Under the pieces are notes generated by a model. The model saw only the letters and a program-made list of their open reading frames with translations. It made no database searches and had not been told where the DNA came from. Shown here piece by piece: positions 33,290 through 46,717 of a stretch of 64,000 nucleotides of DNA. How positions within the stretch are numbered: the stretch's first letter is position 1; each line of letters opens with the position of its first letter. The DNA is from Hexactinellida sp. DTS-2022 (Eukaryota; Porifera; Hexactinellida). Where the stretch lies: NCBI GenBank assembly GCA_028753945.1, contig JAPNXP010000005.1, positions 2,046,001 through 2,110,000 on the forward strand, written 5' to 3'. Position numbers and translations under genes: made by a program.

Positions 33290-33530
33290 ACTTACGAAAT
33301 ATAAAGAAACCTTATTGCAAACCGCAGCACGTTGCGTGTCAATATATAATGACTTTTTTGCATAATATACTATGTTCCTTATTGCAACGGATATTGCAAA
33401 CCACAGCACGTTGTGTTTCAATAGCAATGACTTTTTTCATAATCCAATGTTCCTTATTGCAAACCGCAGCACGTTGCGTGTCAATGTGCAATGACTTTTT
33501 GCATAATACAATGTTCCTATTATGCGTGTC
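33290..33530. repeat. Three tandem copies of an about 80-bp unit
   Basis: Each unit contains GCAAACCGCAGCACGTTGCG (or a one- to two-base variant), TGTCAATATATAATGACTTT or similar, and ATAATAC-AATGTTCCTTATT. The copies differ by small indels. The open frame that runs through it is a side effect. Confidence 0.75.
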
Positions 33531-33599
33531 AATATATAATGAAACAGACCTTAGCTCTAAATTGCTAAAAATAATTTTATTCAATTTCAAATGACATTA

Positions 33600-35208
33600 T
33601 CTATTTTATGCAGCTTTGGAACTCCTTTTTTCTCACTTTCAAATTCTGGATTCTGCAAATCGACACAACTCTAAATAGTAGTTTTGGAAAAGTGGCGCAG
33701 GGGAACAATTTTTCATTCAAAACTGGCAAATGAATTTGTCTGACATTTTAATAGAGTGTTGGGAACAAGTAAAACGATGAATTATATTGATAGAATTGTG
33801 ATTACTTGTTTTTACTATCATGTGGGCAGTTTAGTGCCAAAAAATGTCAAAACCCCATGAAAAGCGGCTTTCTCAAAACAAATAGCCCCAAATAAAAGTT
33901 CTGGGTAGTTTTATAGTAAGAATAATTATTACGAGGTTGTATTGGATTATAGCTTAGTCCTATAATCAAAAAAGATTAAATTAGTGTAGTATGACTACTT
34001 GAAAAATTGGTTTTGTTGTATTAATTCGAATTGAAATTATATTTTGAATTTTTAAAAATCTATACTATAGAAACTAGTTAAAGGCATTCTGATTTTCCTT
34101 AAATATTTTACATACACTTGTAGTATGGTGCGCTTAGTCCAAAACTTTTCTGCGTATTATAAATCTTTATAATTATCACTCTATAACACAAGGCTTCCAT
34201 GCTAGTGGCGTGCACTAGCCCAACTATAAGTGTATTTCTAAGATAATTTTCTGAATTCATCAAATACTAACTTCGCTATTCTTAACAGATTCAAAGAAAA
34301 ATTCCTAGAATTTGTATATTCTCTTTGATTTATTCACTCTATTGATTGTCTTATAATTTATTCAAGTCATTCGACTTTAATCACGTTTAGATAAATCTAT
34401 GCAGATAACAGGAAATTAAGACTTTATAACTACACGTATATCATTGATGTCATGATCTCAAAATATATTCATTGTATTCTCAATTGAGTTGTTTTGACCA
34501 AAATGGCAACCTACAAATTGGTCTGGGGGGACCATTTTCGTCAAATTTAACGAAAATTATCCCCCTACGAAAATGATCCCCCTAATGCTTGTAACCATTT
34601 ATTGTGCAATAAATGCATTATTATATCTTTGTGGTATGAAAACCTAAAAGTTTATGGTTCTGTTTTGACAAATTTCTTCCGAACGGAACCAATTTCTCAT
34701 AAATTGTTTATTTAACAAATTAGCTTCGGGCTAAATTTAGTGTAAATAATTTCTATGGGGCTTCGACGGTTTCTCTATGATCACTTAAGTACGTACCACT
34801 TTTTCAATCCTAATATACAAAATTGTAGTGAATATACAAACATATTTTTTATGCAATTTCGGGTTAGAACCAGATATAATTATGGAAATTGAATCCGGAA
34901 TTTCTTTCTAAATACCAGGGTTCAATACTTCATTGGTTAATAGTTTTCTATTTTAATTAATTGACTTGACAGCTAGAATATTGACTCAACCCCGCAAAGC
35001 GACTCGTTTACTCATTGTCTTATTATTATTTGTTTCAACTTAACAACAAACATTGCACCCACCTAATATTTATTATCGACAACAACTGGATGAAATGTAA
35101 ACTGATATGTTACTTGATATACGTACCATATTATTAATAGTGACTAAATTATGTTAATCTTTGATTATGGGAATTTATCTTGCCCCAATAATTTAGAATT
35201 TACTTATA
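33600..35208. other. 1.6 kb AT-rich DNA, no gene recognised
   Basis: The only structure noticed is a small imperfect hairpin at 34525-34580 with GGGGGGACCATTTTCG facing CGAAAATGATCCCCC. Confidence 0.4.
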
Positions 35209-35349
35209 CAGCGATCTTCTGTAGCACCGATCATCGGGGTTTGTTTTAAATAACCTGGCGTGTTTTTTATAAACGTAAAAAACTTTCGGTAGAAAGTATC
35301 CAGGTTTTTTAATACAAACGCCGATGATCTGTGATACCGATGATCGCTG
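35209..35349. mobile_element. TA-flanked hairpin MITE, 141 bp
   Basis: Ends CAGCGATCTTCTGTAGCACC and, inward from the right, CAGCGATCATCGGTATCAC, flanked by TA at 35207-35208 and 35350-35351. The word CCGATGATC occurs repeatedly in both arms. The size and TA target suggest a mariner/pogo MITE. Confidence 0.8.
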
Positions 35350-35578
35350 TACAAGTAACTCAATAATATATGCTTATTTACCTATTTGTCACAATAGTAT
35401 TTTTCAATTTTTTTTGACGAATTTGTCAAAGACAACAATAAATTTCAATTTCCAGATTCTAAATTCGAAATCATCATACTTGTTTACCTATTAAACCCGT
35501 TGGAACTTAGAAGCTTACCTCTATGTGCATTTCGAATGTATAAACATTTTGATTATTTTGTAACAGCAACAATAAATA

Positions 35579-35645
35579 CAGTGGACTCCCATTTATAACG
35601 AAAACGGATATAACGAAGATAATGAATATAATGAAAACACTTCTA
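35579..35645. mobile_element. pogo/Tigger-type end fragment
   Basis: CAGTGGACTCCCATTTATAA then CGAAAACGGATATAACGAAG, preceded by TA. Only the left end is seen; no matching right end nearby. Confidence 0.5.
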
Positions 35646-35773
35646 GTTCTTAGTTCCATATACGTAATATACTACAGTTTGACGTTTCATTTTATTGAAT
35701 AATAAAGAAATGATTAGAAACTATATTTTTTGTTATATTTGTAGGAAGATAAATAAAATTATTTACGCTGCCT

Positions 35774-36186
35774 TTAAAGTTCATCTCTGTCTTCAAGTTT
35801 GTTTAATTTTGGCCTTTCCATCCCATCATAAGAGTACCAAATACCCCCATGTCTAACTCTCATGCAAAAATGTATTCCCATGTAGATAGTGAGTAGTTTA
35901 ACGCATTATCTTTGTGTGGGATTGAAATTTTGTCGTTGAAGCCTCGTATGTTAGCACTTTGAATAAGATGTCCAACCTCAAGAATGAAAATTGGTTTAAT
36001 TTCTATAAATTCATTTATAAATAGCTCAATTATTGCATCTGTACCTCGACACTTCAGGCAAGTTTGACGAGATTTAATATGATTGCTGATGGAAGTTTGA
36101 CAATGAGAATCATACTTTGTCAGACAAGTAAGGTTTGCTTTTTTTCCAGACGGGAAGCAGCAGCTCCAACATTGAAAAGTTATAAT
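35774..36186 (-). pseudogene. Peptidase-like (USP/UCH-type) C-terminal relic without start codon
   Basis: Read by eye on the minus strand, open from about 36186: a Cys-rich part (FQCWSCCFPSG, LTCLTKYDSHC, CLKC) resembling a zinc ribbon, then IEIKPIFILEVGHL and ISIPHKDNALNYSL. After a frameshift near 35850 it continues with CMRVRHGGIWYSYDGMERP and stops at 35774. A block of the form H-x-R-x5-WYSYDG near the C-terminus is typical of ubiquitin-specific-protease-like domains that occur in some transposon-borne proteins of invertebrates. The catalytic His position reads C-M-R here. Family assignment is tentative. Confidence 0.4.
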
Positions 36187-36199
36187 TTACTTGTCTGAA

Positions 36200-36242
36200 A
36201 ATAGAGATAGAACATCGCCGGCGGGACCATTTCCGACGCCTA
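36200..36242 (-). mobile_element. hAT MITE end, CATAGGCGTCGG type
   Basis: Minus strand begins CATAGGCGTCGGAAATGGTC then CCGCCGGCG, the same end as the MITE at 12837-13002. The other end was not found. Confidence 0.5.
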
Positions 36243-36303
36243 TGTACCATTGTATTAGTATTTCAGTCATCTCCTACTAATGTCAAAAGCCATCAATCTA
36301 GTT

Positions 36304-37380
36304 TCAGGAAGTTAGTGGGTGGAAATGTTCTTGTCTCCAATCGAATAGTTTCCTAAAGGAAAAATGAATTCTTTTATCACGTTCTCGATGGAATTCGTTT
36401 AGTGGAATATTAGTCTTAATGGATTCAATTATTCGATCTTTCATTGAATTGAGAAATTCGATTACTTCTTCTCGTGATTTTCTTGTGACATTGGTTTCAA
36501 ACGTTGACTCTTCGGCTCCAGTAAAAGGAGATGATGGGATCATGATATCTTCTTTTGATATTTCTTGTTGGATATTATTTCGTCTGTTTTGGTATCCAAA
36601 CGGTGATATTTAGTTACTGGTGCATCTGTGCTTGTTTTAGGGGGTATTCTGTAAAGTTTAACTTTTGATCTCTTCACACGTGGGGTAGAATTATTTCGAA
36701 GAATCTGAACAATAGTATGATTCGCATTAGTGACAGGGTAGGGACCGATCCATTTGTCCTATAACTTTCCTCCCTTTTACCCCGATAAACATTTAAATCA
36801 ATACATTATCTCCGATCTAAAGTTTAGCGGATGTGACTGGGTTTAACTTGTTGTCAAACTGCTGTTTATGATTTTTTAGAGTGCATAGCTGTTCTCCAGC
36901 TTTTTGGCTATTCGACTCCTGGGCTTCGTACATGAAATCATTTAAGTCTTCAACCTGGTCCTCTCCAGCCCACTGATCTTTGGAAGTTTCTTCGGGATAC
37001 TGATTCTCTTGGTTTTGTGCTTGTATAGGTAGTCGAGGCTTATTGAATCCATGCATCAACTCAAAAGTGAGAAATTCTCTTCTTTTCGTTTAATGACTTT
37101 ATTTCAGCTTGTTTGATGACCTTGTGAGACGACTCAACTAATCCATTTGTCTGAGGATGGTATGGAGTAGAAAAAAAAATTAACTTGGAGTAATAAGTTT
37201 TGTCAGTGCGTGGCATATTTTAGTCATGAATTCAATTCCATTACCAGTTATTATGCGAACTGGGGGTCCCTGTCTACAGTATATCGACTCAATCCTCTTG
37301 CATCTTCCGTGGCTTCTTTAGAAATGAGTGGACGTGTTTCTACCCACCTGGTAAAATGATCAATCATTGATTGTCGGTTC
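36304..37380 (-). pseudogene. Gypsy-type pol relic: integrase core end and tail
   Basis: Minus-strand blocks: FTRWVETRPLISKEATEDA (near 37340), IITGNGIEFMTK (near 37230) where the usual DNG reads GNG so the second catalytic Asp is lost, PYHPQTNGLVES with the catalytic Glu (near 37130), an Asp/Glu/Gln-rich linker (37059-36817), a GDNVLI and GPYPV-like tail (near 36800-36730), and a C-terminal region with FHRERDKRIHF (36543-36304). Frames are broken by several shifts and stops. It differs in sequence from the relic at 30768-32970, so it is a separate lineage. No LTRs recognised. Confidence 0.7.
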
Positions 37381-37689
37381 TATTATGTAGGAAGAATAGA
37401 AAAATGTTATTGACATTACCAGGTTAAATATATCATCCCTACACAAAGTCTCAAAGTTCTGCATAAATTTGAAAAATCAATTTCTGAAAAACCACAAATA
37501 TCCATTGTTAGCCACCGTTGCTATATTTAATTATGCTTGATTCTTTGGTAATTCAAAACATATATGTGTATTATTATACACCATTTGATAGATTTTAACA
37601 AGTTTTCAAACTGAACTAACAATGTGATTATTTTTTATGAATTTTATTTTCGGGAGTTATTGAGTTATATAACTTCTCACCTATGATAA
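37381..37689. other. Unassigned AT-rich spacer
   Basis: No open frame or repeat recognised. Confidence 0.4.
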
Positions 37690-38079
37690 AATTGATATTT
37701 TTTTAAGTTTTTCGACTTAAAGGATGTTTGATGTTCGCCAGTGCTCCATAACGGATAACTTGTTGTATGACTGGATGTCTCAACACCAAATTAATTTTCT
37801 GACACATCTCGTAGCGCAATCATCTTTATCGACGGCAGGCATTATACGTAGATAATTTACCCTCTTTCTGGGCTTCCGAGAGTTCGGTGGCAATCTTTGA
37901 GGTTCTGCGCGAGACTGTATATATACGCCCATGTACTCATGCATCCTCCGTGCTATTTTAGGCACAAGTCTTTCTTGCATTCCCGGGGACTTATTTACTA
38001 AATTCTTAAATAACAAATTTGTTCGTAGGTTGCAAGTAATATTTATACCTTCGTATATACTTTTTAGTCTTTGTACCAC
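37690..38079 (-). CDS. Unrecognised basic protein fragment, about 125 residues
   Basis: The open frame 38079-37780 reads through ITCNLRTNLLFKNLVNKSPG, RLVPKIARRMHEYMGVY and RVNYLRIMPAVDKDDCATRC; after a one-base shift it continues with RHPVIQQVIRYGALANIKHP to about 37725. The composition (Arg, Lys, Leu, Val, few low-complexity tracts) is protein-like and continues across the shift, so it is probably a real but broken coding segment, perhaps a TE accessory gene. I do not recognise the family. Confidence 0.4.
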
Positions 38080-39628
38080 TCAAATCTATTGAGTCTGAGT
38101 TAAGTTTGAGAAGTTGAGTAAACTAGCATAAGTCAAGACTTAGTTTAACCTAAATTTAACTATTTTTTAAGTTTAAGAAATGTTATTGAATAGGATCCCA
38201 ATAGAATACTTGACATTTACAGAGTTGTCATTGCGTATTCATGTTACTTCACCTCTGAGACCTGGCGCTGGGCCTCCTTGTTGACATCGATGTCAACTGC
38301 GTGTTCGCGGACACATAAAAAGCCTGGGAATCGCTAAATATGGATACCATGTTGGAAGCTTTGTCCCTGGTGCGAAAACCTATCAAACTATTTTAATTTT
38401 GAAATGTCTCATAATATTGTCGCCCTTGTTGGAAGTCTGTGCCGAAGTGTTCCACCGCTAACAGACAATGTTCCAGTCTGAATTCCTTTTAGACCCAAAA
38501 ACGTTACATCAAGGTAGCTCGATTCACGCAAGTTTCAGCCCCAAGCCGATTATAGGGCGAAAAATCAATATTAGAATACTTATGGTATACTATACATTAG
38601 TATAATTAAAGAAAGTTTATATTATACTATTGTTCAATTTTTAACAGTACTGTATGTTCTCTTTATTAGTTCACTCCACTTCTCTAATGGTCCACTTCCC
38701 TTGTAGTCTAGTACTAACATAATTTTGTTGTTCAACCATATTCATAATTTTAAATTTGTACTACTAGTTTAATTGCATTGTTTTTGTTGTATTACTTTTA
38801 GTATGAACATTCAACTACCAAAAATTGTGTTCATAAGAGAGAGACTACATAATAAGAAAGATCAACTTGATATAAACCCTAATGTAAGTTGTTTAATTGG
38901 GATCATAAGGATTTTCCAAATAGTAAGTTTTTCATATCAAACAGACGAAAAATTGTTCACAATAACCATATCTTACTGTATTATCCACTAATAGTCACCT
39001 CTAATAGTCAATTTTCTAATAGTACATTTTTAATAGTCCACAAGCTTCTCGTCCGCGCTACTCGCGTTATTACCACTTCCCCTTGGGGCTGTAGCCCTTG
39101 CTTGTATACCATACACATACCTTTTCAAATTAAATTCAGGTTTTATTTAATTAAATGCTGAGAAACCTGATAGGAACTCCAGGTTTATCCAGGCTCGTAA
39201 CCTGAACGAAATATTTTCTAGACTTTCGAAACCGAGAGATTATCCAAACGAAATAATGCAAGTTTAGTAATCTTTTCGCATTGCTGAGCTCAAACTGAAT
39301 CTAGACGAGGAAAAATTGTCGGTTATATGACGAAAGTTAACGGGCTATATACTCCTCCTTATATCATGCTTTTTCCCATTTTGTAATAAAAAGGATAAAG
39401 TGTCACAATGGTAACACTTATTCTTGAGCATTTCTTAATGTTCAAATGCCCATACACAGGTTGATTATTTTGCAGGAAATCATGTATGAAATATTTGGAT
39501 GACTGCTAGTGACCCACGTAACATTAATACTATTGTTCAGAATAGCTTGTAGGGATGTCTATATATCCGTGGACTGCAGCTATAGCTATATATAAGGAAG
39601 CAAATAAATAGGGAAATTCTAATAAGTT
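38080..39628. other. 1.5 kb without recognised gene; one exon-like segment
   Basis: At 38802-38883 an 82-nt plus-strand segment is bounded by TATTACTTTTAG and GTAAGTTG and is open (LPKIVFIRERLHNKK). It is on the same strand as the SPT16 exon but matches no SPT16 region I know. TCTAATAGTC-type words at 38690 and 38990-39050 look like pogo MITE debris. Confidence 0.35.
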
Positions 39629-39803
39629 CCGGTGTAACATCGCTTTGGGGACCCAATATTTTTGGCGCCCCCGTCCCTAAACCCTAGTGTTTTGAGTCCA
39701 TCGTCCCCATCTCGCTAGTGTTTTAAAGCCCAGGGGGGCAAACACTGGCGATTTAGGGACGGGCCCTAAAAAACTGGGGGTCTCCAAAACGCACTTACAC
39801 CGG
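39629..39803. mobile_element. TIR element with CCGGTGTAA ends, 175 bp
   Basis: Ends CCGGTGTAACATCGCTTTGG and CCGGTGTAAGTGCGTTTTGG (right end inward), both followed by GGAGACCC-like sequence. The centre has two copies of CTAGTGTTTTGAG/CTAGTGTTTTAAA. No clear target duplication; superfamily unknown. Confidence 0.65.
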
Positions 39804-40164
39804 TATTGTTGAATATTTATGCTCATTTGAACTAACAATCTTTTAGAATATGAAGTTTTTCCGTGTATAATAATATACCAACTCCAAATAGAAAATTCTA
39901 TATCACTAATGAACTGTAAAATTCTGTGAACACCTGAACTTGACCTGTGAAGAACAGCTATTGTTTTCATTCGTAATTATTGGCTATCATTATATTAAAT
40001 AGACACTATGGAATGTTATAAATTCTGCGGATAGACAAACGGACACAAATAACTGTTGGATAAATTAATTTACTCTAGACCAATTACATTACAGAATTAT
40101 ATTGTTAAAGGTTGACTCGTTTGGGATTGAAGTTGTGGACATTTTTCTTAGATATTAGAATTTA
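39804..40164. other. Unassigned AT-rich spacer
   Basis: Nothing recognised. Confidence 0.4.
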
Positions 40165-40612
40165 CAGTAGAACTCGGTTAATTTGTATCCACCCAGTGAA
40201 ACAAATAAAGTATGTACTAACCGAGGTACTTCTTATGTATGCATAATCCACAGGTCGAAATACTGATATGTTCAATATTATGAATACGATGTACATCATG
40301 TAGGGTATTCAAGTCTTTAAGCTACTTACCGATACCATTAAAGTATTTTAGTTGTCACTTACTCACTTAAACCAATAACTAACCGAGTTCTGCTGATAGT
40401 TTCTAGAGTACGTACTAACCGAATTAAAATAAATACATTATATATCTTGGGAATATAAATTAGTACGTCTTATCCGAGGTACATCTTATCGAGTGCATAT
40501 TAACCGAATTTTTTATAATGGATCAGATAGGAGAAAAATCGGTTATTAAAGAACAGTACGGGGTATCCGAGAGTACGTCTTAACCCGAGTACGTACTAAG
40601 CGAGTCCCACTG
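40165..40612. mobile_element. pogo-like MITE, 448 bp, TA target
   Basis: Ends CAGTAGAACTCGGTTAAT and CAGTGGGACTCGCTTAGTAC (right end inward), flanked by TA (40163-40164 and 40613-40614). The interior repeats GTACGTACTAACCGAGGTAC-like words. A truncated copy is at 51537-51915. Confidence 0.88.
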
Positions 40613-40749
40613 TAGTTCTAGATGCAATATTCCCCACATCCCTACCAAATTTAAAGTTAGTTCTTACAAGTTCTTCAATCAATTCTGGATAAACGCACAA
40701 AACAACTCCGTAATTTATAAAAATTCTTACTAGTCCTCTTCTGTATTAG

Positions 40750-41019
40750 CAGGGCCGTATACACTGGTCAAGTTGGTCAGGTTTCAACCTGACCACTTTT
40801 TGTTTATGAATTTTCCCAATATGGCACCACTCGGTCAGGTTGGTCAGATTAACCTGACCACTCGGTTAAGTTGATAAAGTTAATCTGACCACTCGGTCAG
40901 GTAGGTCAGGTTTCAACCTGACCACTTATTACTGATTAATTTTCCAAATATGGCCTCACTCGGTCAGGTTAATCTCCCCGCCTAACCGGACCACTTTAAT
41001 TTTGGTGGCTACGGCCCTG
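40750..41019. mobile_element. hAT-like MITE of GGTCAGGTT words, 270 bp
   Basis: Ends CAGGGCCGTATACACTGG and CAGGGCCGTAGCCACC (right end inward). The interior repeats GGTCAGGTTTCAACCTGACC and CACTCGGTCAGGT. Only TTAG is shared directly at both flanks, so the 8-bp duplication expected for hAT is missing or eroded. Confidence 0.75.
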
Positions 41020-41222
41020 TTAGTCTACTTCTCTAATAGACTACTTTTATTACTGTTATTTATATTTCCCTCTGTCTACAAGTGGACTGTTATAAAGGTC
41101 AGATCTCCTTACTACTTCGCACAGCTCGTGCTCCCAAATAGTCTGGTTGTGAATTCATTTGTAGAAGATTGAACCTTGTTTGTTTTCCTTGTTTTAAAGT
41201 GTTCACGCATGTCCACTGTTTA

Positions 41223-42222
41223 CTAACCGACCAAAAGAATTTGAACAGAAATAATTTGTAGTCATACATTCAAAATTATAGCATCATAAAAACATTAATA
41301 GATGCTTCAACATGGCTATTTACATAAAATGATATGTAAAGTATAATAAAATAGCAAATATTTTGAATTTGCATTATTATGGAGGTGTTAAACTCATTAA
41401 CTATATAATGAGCTAATGGTGTTGAATTTCACATGGTCCAAATACTCTAAATGAATAATTTCAAATAATTACTTTATTTTATACATAAATATAGGCACAT
41501 CCCATTTGTACCGCAAGTGGCACGTGTCATAGACACTAATGCCACTTCATGGATTTTGTTTAAAATGACATGAAATCCTATATATTTTTATTTATCTATA
41601 CGTACTATTAAAACACAAGCCTGGGTGGTATGTATATATATTTGTTTGTATGTTACGAGTTGATTGAAGAAAGTGGACGGTTTCCAAATGAGATTTTTGG
41701 CATATAGGGGTAACTTTTGGCACCCGCCAACAAGCTGAGGTTTCCACTCAAAATTTATCACACCTCGACAAGTTATTACGTCATTGTCACATTGCGAGAA
41801 CCTTGAAAATTCACTTAATCGCACATAATTCGCGCCCTCTATGATTAAAAGATCTGAAAATTTAATGGCACATGGACATTAATGATGCGGATACGTTGGT
41901 CACTCCAGATTGCCAATATGCTAACTCATTATCGCATGATGACGTAATCACTAAAATTTCACATTGTTGAATTTGACTATTTAGGCCTATTTACGCTTTA
42001 GATCAATGTTTGGAAGTATATAAACTACACACCAACCGCGAAGCGGTTGGTGTGTGGTTGTGTTCTGCCGCGAAGCGACCTAGCATGCGAAGCGCGCTAG
42101 TAACTATAATAAGACATTTATAGTAATTTCAAAGTAGTTTATATAGCGGTTAAAATTTTACCAGACTAATATTGTGTCTCCATTAATATTCCTCTTGTTC
42201 AAATAATTTTCGCTGGTTAGTG
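41223..42222. mobile_element. Mariner-type MITE containing a Helitron
   Basis: Ends CTAACCGACCAAAAGAATTT and, inward from the right, CACTAACCAGCGAAAATTAT with TTGAACA following: a diverged copy of the family at 8615 and 45779. A complete non-autonomous Helitron sits inside at 41595-42100. Confidence 0.75.
41595..42100 (+). mobile_element. Complete non-autonomous Helitron, 506 bp
   Basis: Starts TCTATACGTACTATTAAAAC directly after a host A and ends in GCGAAGCGCGCTAG directly before a host T, the A-T insertion and CTAG end expected of Helitrons. About 45-75 bp before the 3' end is the strong hairpin ACACACCAACCGC-GAA-GCGGTTGGTGTGT. It is the reference copy for 8152, 47855, 56788, 58030 and 58661. 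No coding. Confidence 0.92.
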
Positions 42223-44488
<2,266 letters not shown>

Positions 44489-44838
44489 GTTGTATGACAG
44501 TGCAACTACCATAACAGTTTAACTACCTTTACAATTATTTACTTCTTGTATGACGTCCTCAACTTGTAATTCCTATCACATGAAGACGCATTCTTTCTAA
44601 TAATGCTATACCTCATACCAACTATAAATCGCTGAGATACAAATGGTGATGTAACTTACACAATCAATAGAGTCTATTAGAAAGAATACGTCATCATGCA
44701 ATAGGAATTACAAGTTGTGGAAGTCATACAAAGAAGTTATAGAATTGTCATGGTAGTTAAACTGTCATGGCTAGAATACCCATGGTTATAATAATACAAG
44801 ATAGTTAAACTGTCATGGTAGTTGAACTGTCATACAAC
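44489..44838. mobile_element. Foldback MITE, 350 bp
   Basis: Ends GTTGTATGACAGTGCAACTA and GTTGTATGACAGTTCAACTA (right end inward), with arms about 130 bp long that include CAACTTGTAATTCCTAT and ATTCTTTCTAATA. The word AACTGTCATGGTAGTT is repeated in the right arm. No clear target duplication. Confidence 0.75.
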
Positions 44839-45778
44839 ATGACTAAAAAGATTATTGCTCCATAAAACTTAATAGCAATCAAAATTCTAGTCCCGATAGA
44901 TGTTAATACTCGTTCTTATACGCCTTTTTTTTGTTCTTATACGCCTTTTTCAATTTAATTATGGTGCCATAAATTTTTTATTTGTATTGGTTTATGCGTG
45001 ACCTACGCTATAATAAGGCCTATTCAGTGTTATCAAAATGTGGACTATGGATACTGTCGTAGGCCATTGTAAAATAAAGGGCACTTCTTTATCTCAATTA
45101 TTAGTAATGGTAGACCTGATTATGTTTTGTAACTATATGGAAACATCCGAATATATTATATAGAATCTTTCAGAATTGAAATACGTGTATGTCATCATTT
45201 GATGACGTTATCGTCAATTTTCGTTCGAATTACATGTTTTTAAAGCCCTGTTTTAACACAGTTAAACGAGTTATATATGTTCAACATTGGTACATGATGA
45301 TACCCACACCTAGTTAAATAAAATATATCAAAATTATAATAGGGATGTTGACACATTCCTCGGTTGTCAGGAAAATGTATATTTCCTAAAATGAGCCATA
45401 ACACCAAAACTATAATTGTCATATAAGATAGACTACGCCTCATCTATCCGCAATAGGTAACTTCCTATTCATCGATAGTACATTTTCTATGCCTTACTTT
45501 GATACTTTTTGAGTTTATGAGCTCAGTACCATTTACGGAATACGAGTTAATTATCTCATAAACTCAAAAAGTATCAAAGTAAGGCATAGAAAATGTACTA
45601 TCGAGTGTGTGTTTTATGGTTATTATCCAGCAAAAGTGTCTTTACTCGGCAAATTATCCATAGGACACGCCTAAATTTTGCCTAGGCAAATTTCGGATTT
45701 GGGGCACTTTTCCGGATTTGGGACATTAAAAACCTTTACGTGATAATGGGACAGTTTTTGTATATATATATATATATA
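44839..45778. repeat. Relics of foldback elements and a short tandem duplication
   Basis: 45000-45340 resembles the arm and centre of the foldback at 18436-19137 (TATCTCAATTATTAGTAATG, GACCTGA, TTTTAACACAGTTAAACG). 45341-45375 resembles the centre of the foldback at 13397-14312 (GTTGACACATTCCTC). At 44915-44955 GTTCTTATACGCCTTTTT is tandemly duplicated. Confidence 0.6.
45468..45606. repeat. Near-perfect palindrome with 50-bp arms
   Basis: CGATAGTACATTTTCTATGC through TGAGTTTATGAG on the left is repeated inverted on the right after an about 35-bp spacer. No target duplication; it may be the end of a larger foldback. Confidence 0.75.
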
Positions 45779-46340
45779 CACTAACCGGCCAAAAGTATTT
45801 GAACAATGGGGATTTTAATGCACACACAATACTCGTCTGGCAACTTATTAACGGCTATCTAAACTACTCTGAAATGACTATAAATATCTTACTATAGATA
45901 TACATTACAAAATATAGTGATTTCAATTCAATTTTGAAAATAACCACGAAGTGGCATAAGTGTTTCTGCCACGGCCACTTGTGGCATAAGTGGCACAAAT
46001 TGAAATGTGGCTGTATCACAGTGGAAAATATTCGGATTGATTTGAAATTATGCACTTAGAGTAATCAAACCATGTGGAATTCAAATCTGCTATCAGAATA
46101 AATAGATTAACATTGCATCTTAATGATAACAAATATTTTATTTAATTAGCTAATTAAATATTTAATGAGTTTAACGCCTCCTTAAAAATGTAAATTTGAT
46201 ATTTTGTTGTTTTATAATACTTTACATATCGTTTCATGTAAATATCCATTTTGTAGCACCCACTAATGTTATTATGCTTGTATAACCTCAAATGTCTAAA
46301 TGCAAATTATTGCTGTTCAAATACTTTTGGCCGGTTAGTG
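45779..46340. mobile_element. Mariner-type MITE, 562 bp, TA target
   Basis: Both ends CACTAACCGGCCAAAAGTAT, flanked by TA at 45777-45778 and 46341-46342. Highly similar over its length to 8615-9177, including a GTGGCATAAGTG array near 45950-46000. Confidence 0.92.
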
Positions 46341-46511
46341 TATATATACACTGTTCTCTCTAATAGCTCACCAGTGGGAAATTGGCCCAAAGTGGACTAT
46401 TAGAGAATATGGACTGTTACAGATATATAAATAGTTGATTTGGACAATAGTCAGCGGCACAACCATACAATTGTTCATTTTTTGATAAAAGCACCAAAAT
46501 TTGTACACATG

Positions 46512-46709
46512 CAGGGTTTTTTTTAAGGCCGTTCTTGGTCTAAAATTTGCACCAAGATTTTTTGGAATTACACCACGATTCGGACCGGCAGCGGCCTCTG
46601 CAGTTTTGAGTTACACCACGATTAAGGGTCGGCCGCGGCCGATATGGTGTTGAAGTACACCAAGGCCGCGCTGAGTTGCACCAAGGTCTCAACCTTAAAA
46701 AAAACCCTG
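46512..46709. mobile_element. hAT MITE with ACACCACGA words, TSD TACACA(T/A)G
   Basis: Ends CAGGGTTTTTTTTAAGG on both sides, 198 bp. Flanks TACACATG and TACACAAG match at seven of eight. The interior has repeated TTACACCACGATT and GGCCGCGGCC words. Just upstream, 46347-46424 is a small TCTCTAATAG inverted pair, likely a pogo remnant. Confidence 0.9.
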
Positions 46710-46717
46710 TACACAAG

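Noticed and set aside
33061-33594. 177-residue plus-strand frame
   Set aside because: Crosses a TA-flanked MITE and a three-copy tandem repeat; Cys/Phe-rich with no domain, so a chance frame.
30768-37380. Intact LTR retrotransposon spanning both integrase relics
   Set aside because: The two relics have different sequences, no paired LTRs, primer-binding site or reverse transcriptase were found, and an unrelated peptidase-like relic and MITEs lie between them.
38802-38883. Further SPT16 exon
   Set aside because: Splice-like borders and an open frame, but the peptide matches no SPT16 region that I know; left unassigned.
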